This document shows positions 1 through 8,323 of a DNA stretch of 64,000 nucleotides, piece by piece. The translations under genes were made by a program, and so were the position numbers. Where the stretch lies: NCBI GenBank assembly GCA_023957245.1, contig JAMLHJ010000006.1:124001-188000 (forward strand), read 5' to 3'. Source of the stretch: Chitinophagales bacterium (GTDB lineage Bacteria > Bacteroidota > Bacteroidia > Chitinophagales > JADIYW01). The notes under the pieces were generated by a model that saw only the letters and a program-made list of their open reading frames with translations, was not told where the DNA came from and did no database searches. Within the stretch, counting starts at the first letter, position 1, and every line of letters starts with the position of its first letter.

Positions 1-234
1 TGCCTCTTTGGTTTTTAGATGATATACCCAGTCTGCCATATACCCATGCCCATCTTTTTCATATATCACTACCATTCCCAGATAATCATCATCTATCTTT
101 TCAAAATAGGTGATAGACGCCTTGCCTGTATAACCTAATTCCTCAGGGGTAATCTTAGGTTGCAAATCATCTGCCTTTAGAAGATTTACCGATCCTGTAT
201 ATAAAATCAATAAGAGTGAACAAAATAATTTCAT
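1..234 (-). CDS. Partial secreted protein of unknown function (N-terminal 78 codons)
   Basis: A reading frame opens with ATG at 234 on the minus strand and stays open to the left edge of the window, so the C-terminus is missing. It begins MKLFCSLLLILYTGSVNLLK, a typical Sec signal peptide (short basic start, hydrophobic core). The mature part visible is acidic and beta-prone, with GYTGKASITYFEKIDD and a later GYMADWVYHL. I do not recognise the family. It lies 11 bp downstream of the secreted hydrolase gene on the same strand and is probably co-transcribed with it. The signal peptide indicates export to the periplasm or beyond. The frame is probably real given the signal peptide and unbroken reading. 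Confidence 0.6.
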   Translation of the reverse strand, partial: MKLFCSLLLILYTGSVNLLKADDLQPKITPEELGYTGKASITYFEKIDDDYLGMVVIYEKDGHGYMADWVYHLKTKEA

Positions 235-245
235 AATTTAAAAAT

Positions 246-2054
246 TTAAGGATTAACATCTAATATAGCACCTACAGGCACCTCAAAATTGCCGGGAATC
301 AGCACATATCCTGTTGCATCCAAAACAAGGGACATTCCGCTGTTGACTGTGACATTTTGAGAGTGGATATTGCCACAATGGATGATGCTGGTATTGACAG
401 TGACTGTCTGATGGTCGTAATACAAAATACCATTACATGGTGTCGGGCAAGTGGCTGGCACCAGCACGTTTTTAGTAACAGGGATGGTCACACCGCCACC
501 GTAATTCACTGAGGCTCTCACCCAACCACTACTGGTACTGAGGCTTTTATAGGATATAGCAGACCCGGTATTGGAACCCACTATCTGCAAGTTGGGCGAT
601 ACCGTCCATGTGATAGTCGCCCACGCTGGAGGATTGCTCACAGCGGCAGCGACTGTTCCACAAACAGAGTCAACAGTAATAATCGGAGGCGCTAATAGTG
701 TTTGATCATCTGTCAGACAATACTCGGTTGGCACATCCGGAAATACAGAATAGGCATGATTCGTCCATATCGGGCCAGCATTACCCATCACTCGCTTCAT
801 AAAAAGGGAGATGTTGTCAAATACGATGTCCCTTGGATTGTATTTGGACGAAGGTGTACCTTTCTGATATACATCCCAGCCTCCTGCTCCGTTAGCTAAT
901 GAATTGAGAGGAGAGTGTCCTCCTCTTATCACTTGACTCAAACCAACCTTGTTATGAGTAGTTTTTAGCAGATTGTACATGTATTTAGAACCATAACCAC
1001 GGGGATATCGAAAGGCTTCCAATATATTATATACAGTATCCAGTACATTAAGAGGTAAGAAATCGGGTATAAACCATTGCACAACAAAGAATTTGTAACC
1101 TACTCTTCCCGTATCTTGGTTAATTATTTCGTCACATGTTCCATGCATAAAATTCATTGCTACCTGATTGGTAACAGTGGTATTATTAGTAAAAATAGTA
1201 TCATAAAAACTTGCACCTGCCATTGGAATAATTCCTTTGATTTTGGGTATCGGATAGCCATTTGTACGTAAAGGATCACCTGGAGGGATTGTCGCAATAG
1301 TAGTAGCACTTCCACCACTGCATTTGACAAACGAGATGGAAGAAGGTATCTCATGCCCATCCAAAAATACCGAGTATATCGTCAGTACTGCCCCTGCACT
1401 AATCCCTGCAACAAAAACATTATTACTATCAATCAAAGAATTGGTATCAATCTCTGATTTAAATATTTTTCTAAAATCACTGAATGAAGCTAATGCCGCA
1501 TATTCTAAAAAGATTTTAGATTTAGTTCCTTGCGTATGTGTACATCCAACAGGATGAAGTAGTTTTGAAGCTACAAACAAACGATTAATCATCGTAGTGG
1601 TATCTCCAATAGAAGTCTTGTAGTCTATCCATACCACATTATTTAAACCGCCTTCTGTAAGTTTATATGCTAATTTATATATGTCAGGAATACTATTATT
1701 ATCAGGATCTAACTCTGCTTGATTATCCAAATGCGTAAATCCTCCTCCAGATAACAAAAAGATAGTAGGCTTTCTGTTTAATGATTTCATCAATATTCCA
1801 TTTTCATTTGTTTCTTTTGACAAAAAACGATAGACTGTCATATCTGTGAACCATTCCAAATTATCGTTATGATGGATCTCTCTGCCATTTTCATAAGTGA
1901 TCTCATAAGGTGTAGCCTTGATGAACTGCGAGTCTATTTCCACAATGTATTGAGGCTTTTCTTTTTTGCGTTCATCCTGTGCCATTGCACTCTTATCTGT
2001 CAGGCAGATAGACAGCAACAAAGCTATTAAATATAATTTTCTCATTGCTGACAC
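246..2054 (-). CDS. Secreted alpha/beta-hydrolase (esterase/lipase-like) with C-terminal beta-rich extension
   Basis: A 602-residue exported protein with a signal peptide to about residue 25 (KSAMAQ). The first 400 residues look like an alpha/beta-hydrolase: an oxyanion-hole-like SGGGF (102-106), a nucleophile elbow GISAG with candidate Ser219, a candidate acid in MHGTCDEI (Asp308) and a candidate His in GGHSP (His380). This Ser-Asp-His order is that of the fold; the substrate cannot be told. Residues from about 450 onward are beta-rich, with an Ig/PKD-like part and a final repeat-like segment resembling surface proteins of Bacteroidota. There is no recognisable type IX sorting domain at its end. 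It starts 5 bp after the remnant of a type IX cargo gene on the same strand. Translation could also start at Met4 (2045). Confidence 0.75.
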   Translation of the reverse strand: MSAMRKLYLIALLLSICLTDKSAMAQDERKKEKPQYIVEIDSQFIKATPYEITYENGREIHHNDNLEWFTDMTVYRFLSKETNENGILMKSLNRKPTIFLLSGGGFTHLDNQAELDPDNNSIPDIYKLAYKLTEGGLNNVVWIDYKTSIGDTTTMINRLFVASKLLHPVGCTHTQGTKSKIFLEYAALASFSDFRKIFKSEIDTNSLIDSNNVFVAGISAGAVLTIYSVFLDGHEIPSSISFVKCSGGSATTIATIPPGDPLRTNGYPIPKIKGIIPMAGASFYDTIFTNNTTVTNQVAMNFMHGTCDEIINQDTGRVGYKFFVVQWFIPDFLPLNVLDTVYNILEAFRYPRGYGSKYMYNLLKTTHNKVGLSQVIRGGHSPLNSLANGAGGWDVYQKGTPSSKYNPRDIVFDNISLFMKRVMGNAGPIWTNHAYSVFPDVPTEYCLTDDQTLLAPPIITVDSVCGTVAAAVSNPPAWATITWTVSPNLQIVGSNTGSAISYKSLSTSSGWVRASVNYGGGVTIPVTKNVLVPATCPTPCNGILYYDHQTVTVNTSIIHCGNIHSQNVTVNSGMSLVLDATGYVLIPGNFEVPVGAILDVNP

Positions 2055-2059
2055 CTTTT

Positions 2060-2333
2060 TAATTCGTTAGAATCATTTTCTTGGTAGCTACTTCCTTGCC
2101 GTCACATATCAGCGTATAGAGATATATACCTGCTTTCAGGCTACCTGCATCTACAGTAATGCTATAAAACCATTCACATGAAGCCTTTCTGTAGGATTAG
2201 ATACCCCTATACCTACCTTTCCATCTGAAATCACTTTTATCTGCGCATTTGCATGATGTCCTATGCTGATAAAAAAGGTTAAAAACACTAAAAACTTCAT
2301 ATTTGAAGATACAATCAAAAAATACTTGTTCAT
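2060..2333 (-). pseudogene. Remnant of a secreted type IX cargo protein: N-terminus and sorting domain joined out of frame
   Basis: The minus strand from 2333 reads a signal peptide (MNKYFLIVSSNMKFLVFLTF...ANAQ) followed by VGIGVSNPTERLHVNG, the typical opening of secreted proteins with a tail-fibre/endosialidase-chaperone-like start. That frame stops at about 2151. In another frame, overlapping from about 2178 to the TAA at 2060, the strand encodes SITVDAGSLKAGIYLYTL followed by a segment ending ATKKMILTN. This is a clear C-terminal type IX secretion sorting domain. The middle of the gene is missing and the two ends sit in different frames, so it is read as a decayed gene with an internal deletion. 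Met23 (ATG at 2300) is an alternative start for the N-terminal part. Confidence 0.65.
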
Positions 2334-2546
2334 GATATAATAATTTTTACTTAACGCAATATACATACTATTAAATTAAAAAACAAATTAATTTGTTTTA
2401 TCGCTAACCTTGCGTGTTGAATTCAACGAATCTTTAGAAACTTGATTTTAGCTCATCTATATATAAAAACCTAATTTTTTCATATAAATTCTTAAAAAAT
2501 ACAAAATCAATTATTTAAGAAATAAACATGTCGTATTATTGCACAA

Positions 2547-2888
2547 ATGCCTCAAAAGAATTTAGTACATAAACAATTACTCCTCTTTATTTTCATTTTA
2601 TTGTTCACTATTCCTTGTTCAATAAAAAACGAAATAAAGCTATGGATAGGTATTGAATACACCAATTTTGTTGCACCTATAAAAGCCAAAACTTGCCCTA
2701 CTTCTTTTCAATCATCTTTTTCTAATGCATCTTATAGTCAAGTAGAAAACAAGAAATTAATAGTACCTTTATTTAAAGGAGATGTCTTAAAATTCAAAAG
2801 AGAATTGGCTAGCAAGCTGAATCAAGACTATCTTTTCTATAAAGAAAAAGTACCCACTCACATTGTTATTCAACAATTTTTGATTTGA
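2547..2888 (+). CDS. Small secreted or membrane-anchored hypothetical protein
   Basis: A 113-residue frame with a hydrophobic N-terminal segment (LLLFIFILLFTIPCS), which could be a signal peptide or a membrane anchor. The rest is polar, with the segment FKGDVLKFKRELASKLNQD. I do not recognise the family. A TATTATTG sequence 5 nt before the ATG differs by one base from the TAnnTTTG promoter consensus. The gene stands 93 bp ahead of the DoxD-DoxA fusion on the same strand and might belong to the sulfur locus, but nothing in the protein shows that. It could also be a chance frame. Confidence 0.45.
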   Translation: MPQKNLVHKQLLLFIFILLFTIPCSIKNEIKLWIGIEYTNFVAPIKAKTCPTSFQSSFSNASYSQVENKKLIVPLFKGDVLKFKRELASKLNQDYLFYKEKVPTHIVIQQFLI

Positions 2889-2981
2889 TATAGATATCAG
2901 AATTCCTTTTATCCTCACATTTTTTATATTTTAATTCAATTATTGGCTATACAGCTACATCAAATCTATTAATTATACATT

Positions 2982-4001
2982 ATGAATAACAACAATCATT
3001 CATCATACAATACTTACTTACCAGGATTATATACGCTCGCATTGAGATGGGTCATTGGCTGGACATATTTTTCTGCATTTTGGAGAAGGCTTATATTGGA
3101 GAATAAGCTCATTCCTGAAGAAGCGGGTTATATTGGAGAAAAATTCAATCACTTTCTACCCAATGCATTAGGTATCCAACCCATCATAGAATATTTGGTG
3201 ACACATCCAGAAACATTGCAACTATCGATGATTGCTTTTACAATTATTGAGGCTATCGTAGGATTATTTATCATACTAGGATTATTTACTAGAATATCAG
3301 CATTAGGAGTACTAGGCTTAGCCATGGGTATATTATTAGGTTCTGGTTGGATTGGCACAACATGTCTCGACGAATGGCAGATTGGTGTGCTCGGTGTTAC
3401 AACAGGCTTTACTCTATTTTTGACTGGAAGTGGAGATTACTCTATTGACCAATATTTCATCAATAAAAAATATAAGTTCACTCAAAGCAAAGCATTTACA
3501 TTATTCGGTTCAGGACAGTTGCAATTTAAAAATATGAAGATATTTGTCTTGGGAATTTCAATTTCACTCCTCACACTTACTCTTGCTACCAATCAAATTT
3601 TCCATGGTGGTGTATGGGGAAAATTGCATAATAAATCAGTAAAGCCTAAAATTGAAATATCGAATATTGTGATGAATAACAATGAACTTCAATTTGAGAT
3701 TTATCGTACTGAAGGTGCAGATGTCTATGGTTCATTTCTAATAGGTATTGAAATACTCAATGAAAATCAAGAAGTCGTCAAACAATGGAATAATAAAGAT
3801 TTGTCCAATTTTCTAACAGAAAAAATCCATAATCATTATGTAGCCAAAGTCAAACCTGGAAAGCATAGTCTTATCATTCCATTGGGAGCCAAAGCAGATA
3901 TTTCTATTGATATTCAGCAGCTTAATAAAGAGCAATTGCACACTTTGAAACTCATAGATATCAGTGGAATTGAATGGCAAAAAGAAATTACTTCAAATTA
4001 A
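2982..4001 (+). CDS. DoxD-DoxA fusion (thiosulfate:quinone oxidoreductase-like, DoxX family)
   Basis: A 339-residue membrane protein. Residues 1 to about 150 have four hydrophobic segments in the DoxX/DoxD arrangement, with LALRWVIGWTYFSAFWRR at the start and GTTCLDEWQIG in the last loop. Another membrane segment lies near residues 185-205. Residues from about 210 to the end resemble the DoxA subunit (FHGGVWGKLHNK, then a beta-rich domain with YGSFLIGIEIL). In the archaeon Acidianus, separate DoxD and DoxA form thiosulfate:quinone oxidoreductase, which oxidises thiosulfate to tetrathionate and feeds the quinone pool. A fused form is known in bacteria. The genes cysC, cysD and cysN follow directly, supporting a role in sulfur handling. 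The true substrate is an inference. Confidence 0.75.
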   Translation: MNNNNHSSYNTYLPGLYTLALRWVIGWTYFSAFWRRLILENKLIPEEAGYIGEKFNHFLPNALGIQPIIEYLVTHPETLQLSMIAFTIIEAIVGLFIILGLFTRISALGVLGLAMGILLGSGWIGTTCLDEWQIGVLGVTTGFTLFLTGSGDYSIDQYFINKKYKFTQSKAFTLFGSGQLQFKNMKIFVLGISISLLTLTLATNQIFHGGVWGKLHNKSVKPKIEISNIVMNNNELQFEIYRTEGADVYGSFLIGIEILNENQEVVKQWNNKDLSNFLTEKIHNHYVAKVKPGKHSLIIPLGAKADISIDIQQLNKEQLHTLKLIDISGIEWQKEITSN

Positions 4002-4133
4002 GACACTCACCATTTCTATGGATTTTTCAGATAAATATTTTAAAAAATTTTAGCTTAAAACTTTAATTATTAAGCAATTAATAAAAAATATATACTCTAC
4101 TAATTCTATATACTATAAGTATTTAAGGTAATA

Positions 4134-4769
4134 ATGAAAAAAAATACTAAATTTGCATCACTTATGGAAAAAAACACCAACCATATACACCCTATTTTTG
4201 ACCAATTACTACAAAGGTCAGATAAGGAAAATTTACTTCAACAAAAAAGTTGTGTATTGTGGATGACTGGATTATCTGGTTCGGGTAAAAGTACCATTGC
4301 TAAAGGTTTGGAAAAGAAACTCCATGAAGCAGGATATTTATCTTTTGTGTTAGATGGGGATAATGTACGGACGGGTATCAATGCCAATTTGGGCTTTTCG
4401 GAAGAAGACAGATTAGAAAATATCAGGAGAATTGCAGAAATCTCTAAATTATTCGTTCAATCTGGGGTCATTTGCATCAATAGTTTTGTCAGTCCAACAA
4501 AAGATATCAGACAGCAAGCAAAAGATATAATCGGAGAAGCCGACTTTATAGAAGTATATATCAATGCACCTTTTGAAGTCTGTGCGCAAAGAGATGTCAA
4601 AGGGCTATATAAAAAAGCACTCGCTGGGGAGATTAAAAATTTCACAGGATTAGATGCGCCATTTGAAGCTCCTGAGCCGGCTGATATTGAAATAAAAACA
4701 GCAGAAATATCTATTGAAGATGCTGTTAATGAGGTTTATAATCAACTTATTCAACGTATAAAATATTAA
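4134..4769 (+). CDS. cysC: Adenylylsulfate (APS) kinase
   Basis: A 211-residue cytoplasmic kinase that phosphorylates adenylylsulfate to PAPS using ATP. The P-loop GLSGSGKST is at 46-54. It is followed by the family motifs LDGDNVRTGINANLGF and EDRLENIRRIAE, and then VSPTKDIRQQAK and GLYKKA. Length fits the family. ATG at 4134 gives a 10-residue lysine-rich extension; Met11 (4164) is an equally possible start. It is first of cysC-cysD-cysN, with 15 bp to cysD. Together these enzymes take sulfate to APS and PAPS. The reductase genes are not in the window. Confidence 0.95.
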   Translation: MKKNTKFASLMEKNTNHIHPIFDQLLQRSDKENLLQQKSCVLWMTGLSGSGKSTIAKGLEKKLHEAGYLSFVLDGDNVRTGINANLGFSEEDRLENIRRIAEISKLFVQSGVICINSFVSPTKDIRQQAKDIIGEADFIEVYINAPFEVCAQRDVKGLYKKALAGEIKNFTGLDAPFEAPEPADIEIKTAEISIEDAVNEVYNQLIQRIKY

Positions 4770-4784
4770 TATCGATTCATCATT

Positions 4785-5687
4785 ATGGATTACAATTTAA
4801 CACATTTAAAAGAATTAGAGTCTGAGTCCATCTTTATATTAAGAGAAGTGGCATCTCAATTCGAGAATCCTGTTTTGTTATTTTCAGGAGGGAAAGATTC
4901 TATTGTTTGTTTGCATTTGGCTATTAAAGCATTTTACCCTGCGAATGTACCTTTCACATTATTGCATGTAGATACTGGCCATAATTTTCCAGAAGCGATT
5001 GCATTTCGTGACTTATTAGTAGAAAAATACAATCTTAGATTGGTAGTTGCTTCTGTTCAAGATGCTATTGACAAAGGAATGGTCATCGAAGAAAAAGGAT
5101 ACAATGCAAGCAGAAACCGTCTTCAAACAGTTCCATTATTAGAGGCTATAGAAAGCAACAAATTTGATGCAGCTATTGGTGGTGCTCGTAGAGATGAAGA
5201 AAAAGCACGTGCAAAAGAAAGATTTTTCTCTCATAGAGATGAATTTGGGCAATGGGATCCTAAGAATCAGAGAGCAGAACTTTGGAACTTATTTAATGGA
5301 AAAAAACACATAGGTGAGCATTTTAGAGTGTTTCCTATTTCCAACTGGACAGAAATGGATGTATGGCAATATATTTTCCAAGAACAAATTGAACTACCAG
5401 AATTATATTTTTCTCATAAAAGAAGAGTATTTGAAAGAGATGGTCAATGGTTGGCTGAATGTGATTTCATACCAAGAAAACCACATGAAGAAGTCGTAGA
5501 AAAAATTGTTCGTTTCCGTACTGTGGGAGATATGACATGTACAGGAGCAGTAGAATCTGTTGCTTCGTCATTGGAAGATATTATTCAAGAAGTAGCTTCT
5601 ACTCGTACTACAGAAAGAGGAACTAGAGCTGATGATAAACGTTCTGAGGCTGCTATGGAAGATCGTAAAAAACAAGGTTATTTCTAA
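4785..5687 (+). CDS. cysD: Sulfate adenylyltransferase subunit 2 (ATP sulfurylase small subunit)
   Basis: A 300-residue protein of the PP-loop ATP-pyrophosphatase superfamily. With the GTPase CysN it forms APS from ATP and sulfate. The PP-loop SGGKDS lies at 34-39, HVDTGHNFPE follows, and the family markers GGARRDEEKARAKER and FPISNWTEMDVWQYI are intact. The C-terminus has the expected TRTTERGTRADDK segment. Length is standard. It lies between cysC (15 bp) and cysN (30 bp) in one operon. Confidence 0.96.
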   Translation: MDYNLTHLKELESESIFILREVASQFENPVLLFSGGKDSIVCLHLAIKAFYPANVPFTLLHVDTGHNFPEAIAFRDLLVEKYNLRLVVASVQDAIDKGMVIEEKGYNASRNRLQTVPLLEAIESNKFDAAIGGARRDEEKARAKERFFSHRDEFGQWDPKNQRAELWNLFNGKKHIGEHFRVFPISNWTEMDVWQYIFQEQIELPELYFSHKRRVFERDGQWLAECDFIPRKPHEEVVEKIVRFRTVGDMTCTGAVESVASSLEDIIQEVASTRTTERGTRADDKRSEAAMEDRKKQGYF

Positions 5688-5717
5688 TCAAAAGAATTCA
5701 ACAAAAAGGAAATTACA

Positions 5718-6998
5718 ATGAGTACAGAAAATTTTGACCGCAATGGTTATTTAAATATGGAATTGCTTCGTTTCACTACTGCTGGTAGTGTAGATGATGG
5801 GAAAAGCACATTGATAGGTAGATTGTTATATGATAGTAAATCTATCTTCCAAGACCAAATGGAAGCTATCGAAAAAGCATCCTTACAAAAAGGAGAAGAG
5901 CAAGTCAATCTTGCACTTTTAACAGATGGTCTTCGTTCAGAGAGAGAGCAAGGTATTACTATTGACGTAGCATACAGATACTTTTCTACACCGAAAAGAA
6001 AATTTATTATCGCTGATACTCCAGGACATATCCAATACACAAGAAATATGGTGACTGGGGCTAGTACTGCCAACTTGGCTATCATTCTTGTAGATGCGAG
6101 AAAAGGAATTGTTGAGCAGACACACCGTCATTCATTTATTGCTTCTTTATTACAAATCCCTCATGTTGTTGTATGTATCAATAAAATGGACTTAGTGGAT
6201 TGGGATCAAGAAACTTATGAAAGAATTGTGGCGGAGTACAAAGCATTTGCTTCTCGTCTAAAAGTTAAAGATTTTAATTTTATTCCAATTTCTGCTTTGA
6301 ATGGTGATAACGTTGTAACAAGATCTGAAAACATGAGTTGGTATGATGGCCCTACCCTTTTATATCTTTTGGAAACAATCCATATTGGAAGTGACCACAA
6401 TCATATCGACTGCAGATTTCCTGTTCAAACAGTTATCAGACCACAAAAAACAGAATTTCACGATTACAGAGGTTTTGCTGGAAGAATAGCAAGTGGGGTA
6501 TTCAAAAAAGGAGATAAAATCATGGCTCTACCTTCAGGTTTTACTTCTACAATTAAATCTATTGACACTTATGATGGCGAATTGGAACAAGCATTTGCTC
6601 CAATGTCAGTTACCATAACTTTGGAAGATGAAATAGATGTCAGCAGAGGTGATATGTTGGTAAGAGAAAATAATGTTCCTCAAGTCAGTCAAGATATTGA
6701 ATTAATGGTTTGTTGGATGAGTGAAAAACCGCTTCAACTCAATGGCAAATATGCACTGATGCACACTTCTAAAGAATGTAGATGTATCATAAAAGATATC
6801 AAATACAAAATTGACATCAACACTCTTCATAGAAATGAAACAGATAGGACTATCGGCTTGAATGATATCGGTAGAATCTCAATCAGAACAACCGCTCCAT
6901 TATTTTTTGATAGCTATTCAAAAAACAGAATCACTGGTAGTGTCATCATTATCGACGAAGCTACCAATGAAACAGTCGGTGCTTGTATGATTATTTAA
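5718..6998 (+). CDS. cysN: Sulfate adenylyltransferase subunit 1 (GTPase)
   Basis: A 426-residue EF-Tu-like GTPase that couples GTP hydrolysis to APS synthesis by CysD. The G1 loop GSVDDGKST is at 23-31, G3 is DTPGH (near 99) and G4 is NKMD (near 155). Two beta-barrel domains follow, with DYRGFAGRIASG and DEIDVSRGDML. It is the stand-alone form, without a fused CysC domain, consistent with the separate cysC upstream. An intrinsic terminator follows 22 bp after the stop, so the operon ends here. Confidence 0.96.
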   Translation: MSTENFDRNGYLNMELLRFTTAGSVDDGKSTLIGRLLYDSKSIFQDQMEAIEKASLQKGEEQVNLALLTDGLRSEREQGITIDVAYRYFSTPKRKFIIADTPGHIQYTRNMVTGASTANLAIILVDARKGIVEQTHRHSFIASLLQIPHVVVCINKMDLVDWDQETYERIVAEYKAFASRLKVKDFNFIPISALNGDNVVTRSENMSWYDGPTLLYLLETIHIGSDHNHIDCRFPVQTVIRPQKTEFHDYRGFAGRIASGVFKKGDKIMALPSGFTSTIKSIDTYDGELEQAFAPMSVTITLEDEIDVSRGDMLVRENNVPQVSQDIELMVCWMSEKPLQLNGKYALMHTSKECRCIIKDIKYKIDINTLHRNETDRTIGLNDIGRISIRTTAPLFFDSYSKNRITGSVIIIDEATNETVGACMII

Positions 6999-7020
6999 TT
7001 TGCAATACGCAAAGACATAT

Positions 7021-7050
7021 AAAAAGCTCTGAGTAATCAGGGCTTTTTTT
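7021..7050 (+). terminator. Intrinsic terminator of the cysCDN operon
   Basis: A 12-bp hairpin, AAAAAGCTCTGA / TCAGGGCTTTTT with one G-U pair, a GTAA tetraloop and a following T run. It starts 23 bp after the cysN stop codon. Confidence 0.9.
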
Positions 7051-7284
7051 TATTCAATATTCAATGTCGTTTAGTTATGTGTTTTAATGAATTTAGAGAT
7101 TCTTATCAGCACGAGCCAAGAAAATCGACCTTGCGAGGAACGAAGCAATCTATATATTACTTCAATATTTTTTCTTCATACATTTCTTTAAAAGAAAAAG
7201 TATGCTAAAGCACTTCGATAAACTCAGTGGCCAGTACCGGTTTTTTCGCTGACCCACTAAATACTTGAAAGCTATTTCTTAACC

Positions 7285-7352
7285 TAGAACCAAGAAGCAA
7301 GAACCAAGAATCAAGATTCAAGATTCAAGATTCAAGATTCAAGATTCAAGAT
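7285..7352. repeat. 7-bp tandem repeat, consensus AAGATTC
   Basis: Nine units with a 7-bp period. The first four are degenerate (TAGAACC, AAGAAGC, AAGAACC, AAGAATC) and the next five are perfect AAGATTC (7313-7347), followed by a partial AAGAT. The drift from left to right suggests expansion by slippage at the right-hand end. It lies between the cysN terminator and the NlpC/P60 gene. Confidence 0.95.
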
Positions 7353-7443
7353 ATTTGGTTGTTTATTATTAAGTAAAAGACATAAGTAGCAGAACATTAG
7401 TTAATTATTGAATTTCATCATCTTCAAATTGCTTCATTACTTC

Positions 7444-7496
7444 ATTAAACTCCGTGAACTATGTGTAAAACTTAGTATCCTTTGCGGTTAAATTTT
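7444..7496 (-). repeat. Dispersed intergenic repeat, copy 1
   Basis: Read on the minus strand this ~52-bp unit starts AAAATTTAACCGCAAAGG, continues with ACTAAGTTTTACACATAG and ends TTCACGGAGTTTAAT. Near-identical units occur at 38969-39021 (minus) and 47674-47725 (plus), with looser ones at 7586-7632 and 38700-38791. All are intergenic. Confidence 0.85.
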
Positions 7497-7585
7497 GAAA
7501 CTCTCAAGCACCAGCATTTTTCATTAGTACTTCTAACTTCTAACTTCGTAAATCATACTTCATAAATCATAACTCATAATTCCTT

Positions 7586-7632
7586 CTTCGTGTCCTTTGC
7601 GTAAAACTTTGCATCCTTTGCGGTTAAATTTT
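7586..7632 (-). repeat. Dispersed intergenic repeat, copy 2 (shorter variant)
   Basis: On the minus strand it reads TAAAATTTAACCGCAAAGG, then ATGCAAAGTTTTACGCAAAG and GACACGAAG. The same CGCAAAG-like units recur at about 10-12 bp. It is 90 bp from copy 1. Confidence 0.8.
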
Positions 7633-7820
7633 AGACACTATCAGTATTTTAAACCATTAAGAAATGAAGGAAATTAAGACGGTTAAGATATTATTCATTT
7701 CAGTAAATTAAGTTCCATTATTCAAAAAATATAGCAATAAGTAGTATCTTAAATCAAAATTGTAAAAGAATATTTTTATAACCCATTACTCGTTTCAAAT
7801 CATCAATAAATCTGAATATT

Positions 7821-8321
7821 TTGAAATCATTTAACGTCGTTTTATTTTTCATAATTCATTTATCATCGATATCTCTTTACGCTCAAGATAAAATAGATCC
7901 AATATGGTTCAGCAAATATCAAGGTCAACAAATAGCTGATTTTGCATCTACATTTGAAGGTATTAGATATGACTATGCAGATAGTGACCCACTGAGAGGT
8001 TTTGACTGTTCGGGTTATGTCAATTTTGTATTCAGCTACTTCAATATCAAAGTACCTAGAGTGACTTCTCAATTTGCCAATATCGGTCAAACAATACCAT
8101 ACAATCAAATTCAAGCTGGAGATATTGTTTTATTTAAAGGAAGTAACGCATCTTCTACTAGCATTGGTCACATGGGAATAGTTTCTGAAATCAAAGGCGG
8201 TAAAGTCTATTTTTTACATGCAGCCACCTCAAACAATAGAGGAATAATGACCTCCAATCTTGATGAAAATTATTTCAAGATAAGATATGTCAAAACTATC
8301 AGAATCAAATACCCTTTTTAG
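7821..8321 (+). CDS. Secreted NlpC/P60 family peptidoglycan endopeptidase
   Basis: A 166-residue protein with a signal peptide ending near residue 22 (SLYAQ) and one NlpC/P60 domain. The candidate catalytic residues are Cys63 in FDCSGYV, His117 in GHMGIV and His133 in FLHAAT. Family members cut peptide stems of peptidoglycan, often between D-Glu and meso-DAP. The start is a TTG at 7821: no in-frame ATG exists before the domain, and TTG gives a proper signal peptide. There is no accessory SH3 or LysM domain. The opposite-strand gene ends 2 bp downstream. Confidence 0.88.
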   Translation: MKSFNVVLFFIIHLSSISLYAQDKIDPIWFSKYQGQQIADFASTFEGIRYDYADSDPLRGFDCSGYVNFVFSYFNIKVPRVTSQFANIGQTIPYNQIQAGDIVLFKGSNASSTSIGHMGIVSEIKGGKVYFLHAATSNNRGIMTSNLDENYFKIRYVKTIRIKYPF

Positions 8322-8323
8322 TA

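Larger units (their letters stand above)
7051..7820. other. Gene-free intergenic region rich in short repeats
   Basis: About 770 bp without a credible reading frame. It holds a 7-bp tandem repeat (7285-7352) and two copies of a dispersed CGCAAAG-type repeat (7444-7496 and 7586-7632). Between them lie low-complexity runs such as CTAACTTCTAACTTCG and AATCATACTTCATAAATCAT. The last 150 bp are AT-rich and precede the NlpC/P60 gene, but no good TAnnTTTG box was seen. Confidence 0.7.

Noticed and set aside
7285-7352. Possible CRISPR array
   Set aside because: The unit is 7 bp with no spacers and there are no cas genes nearby.
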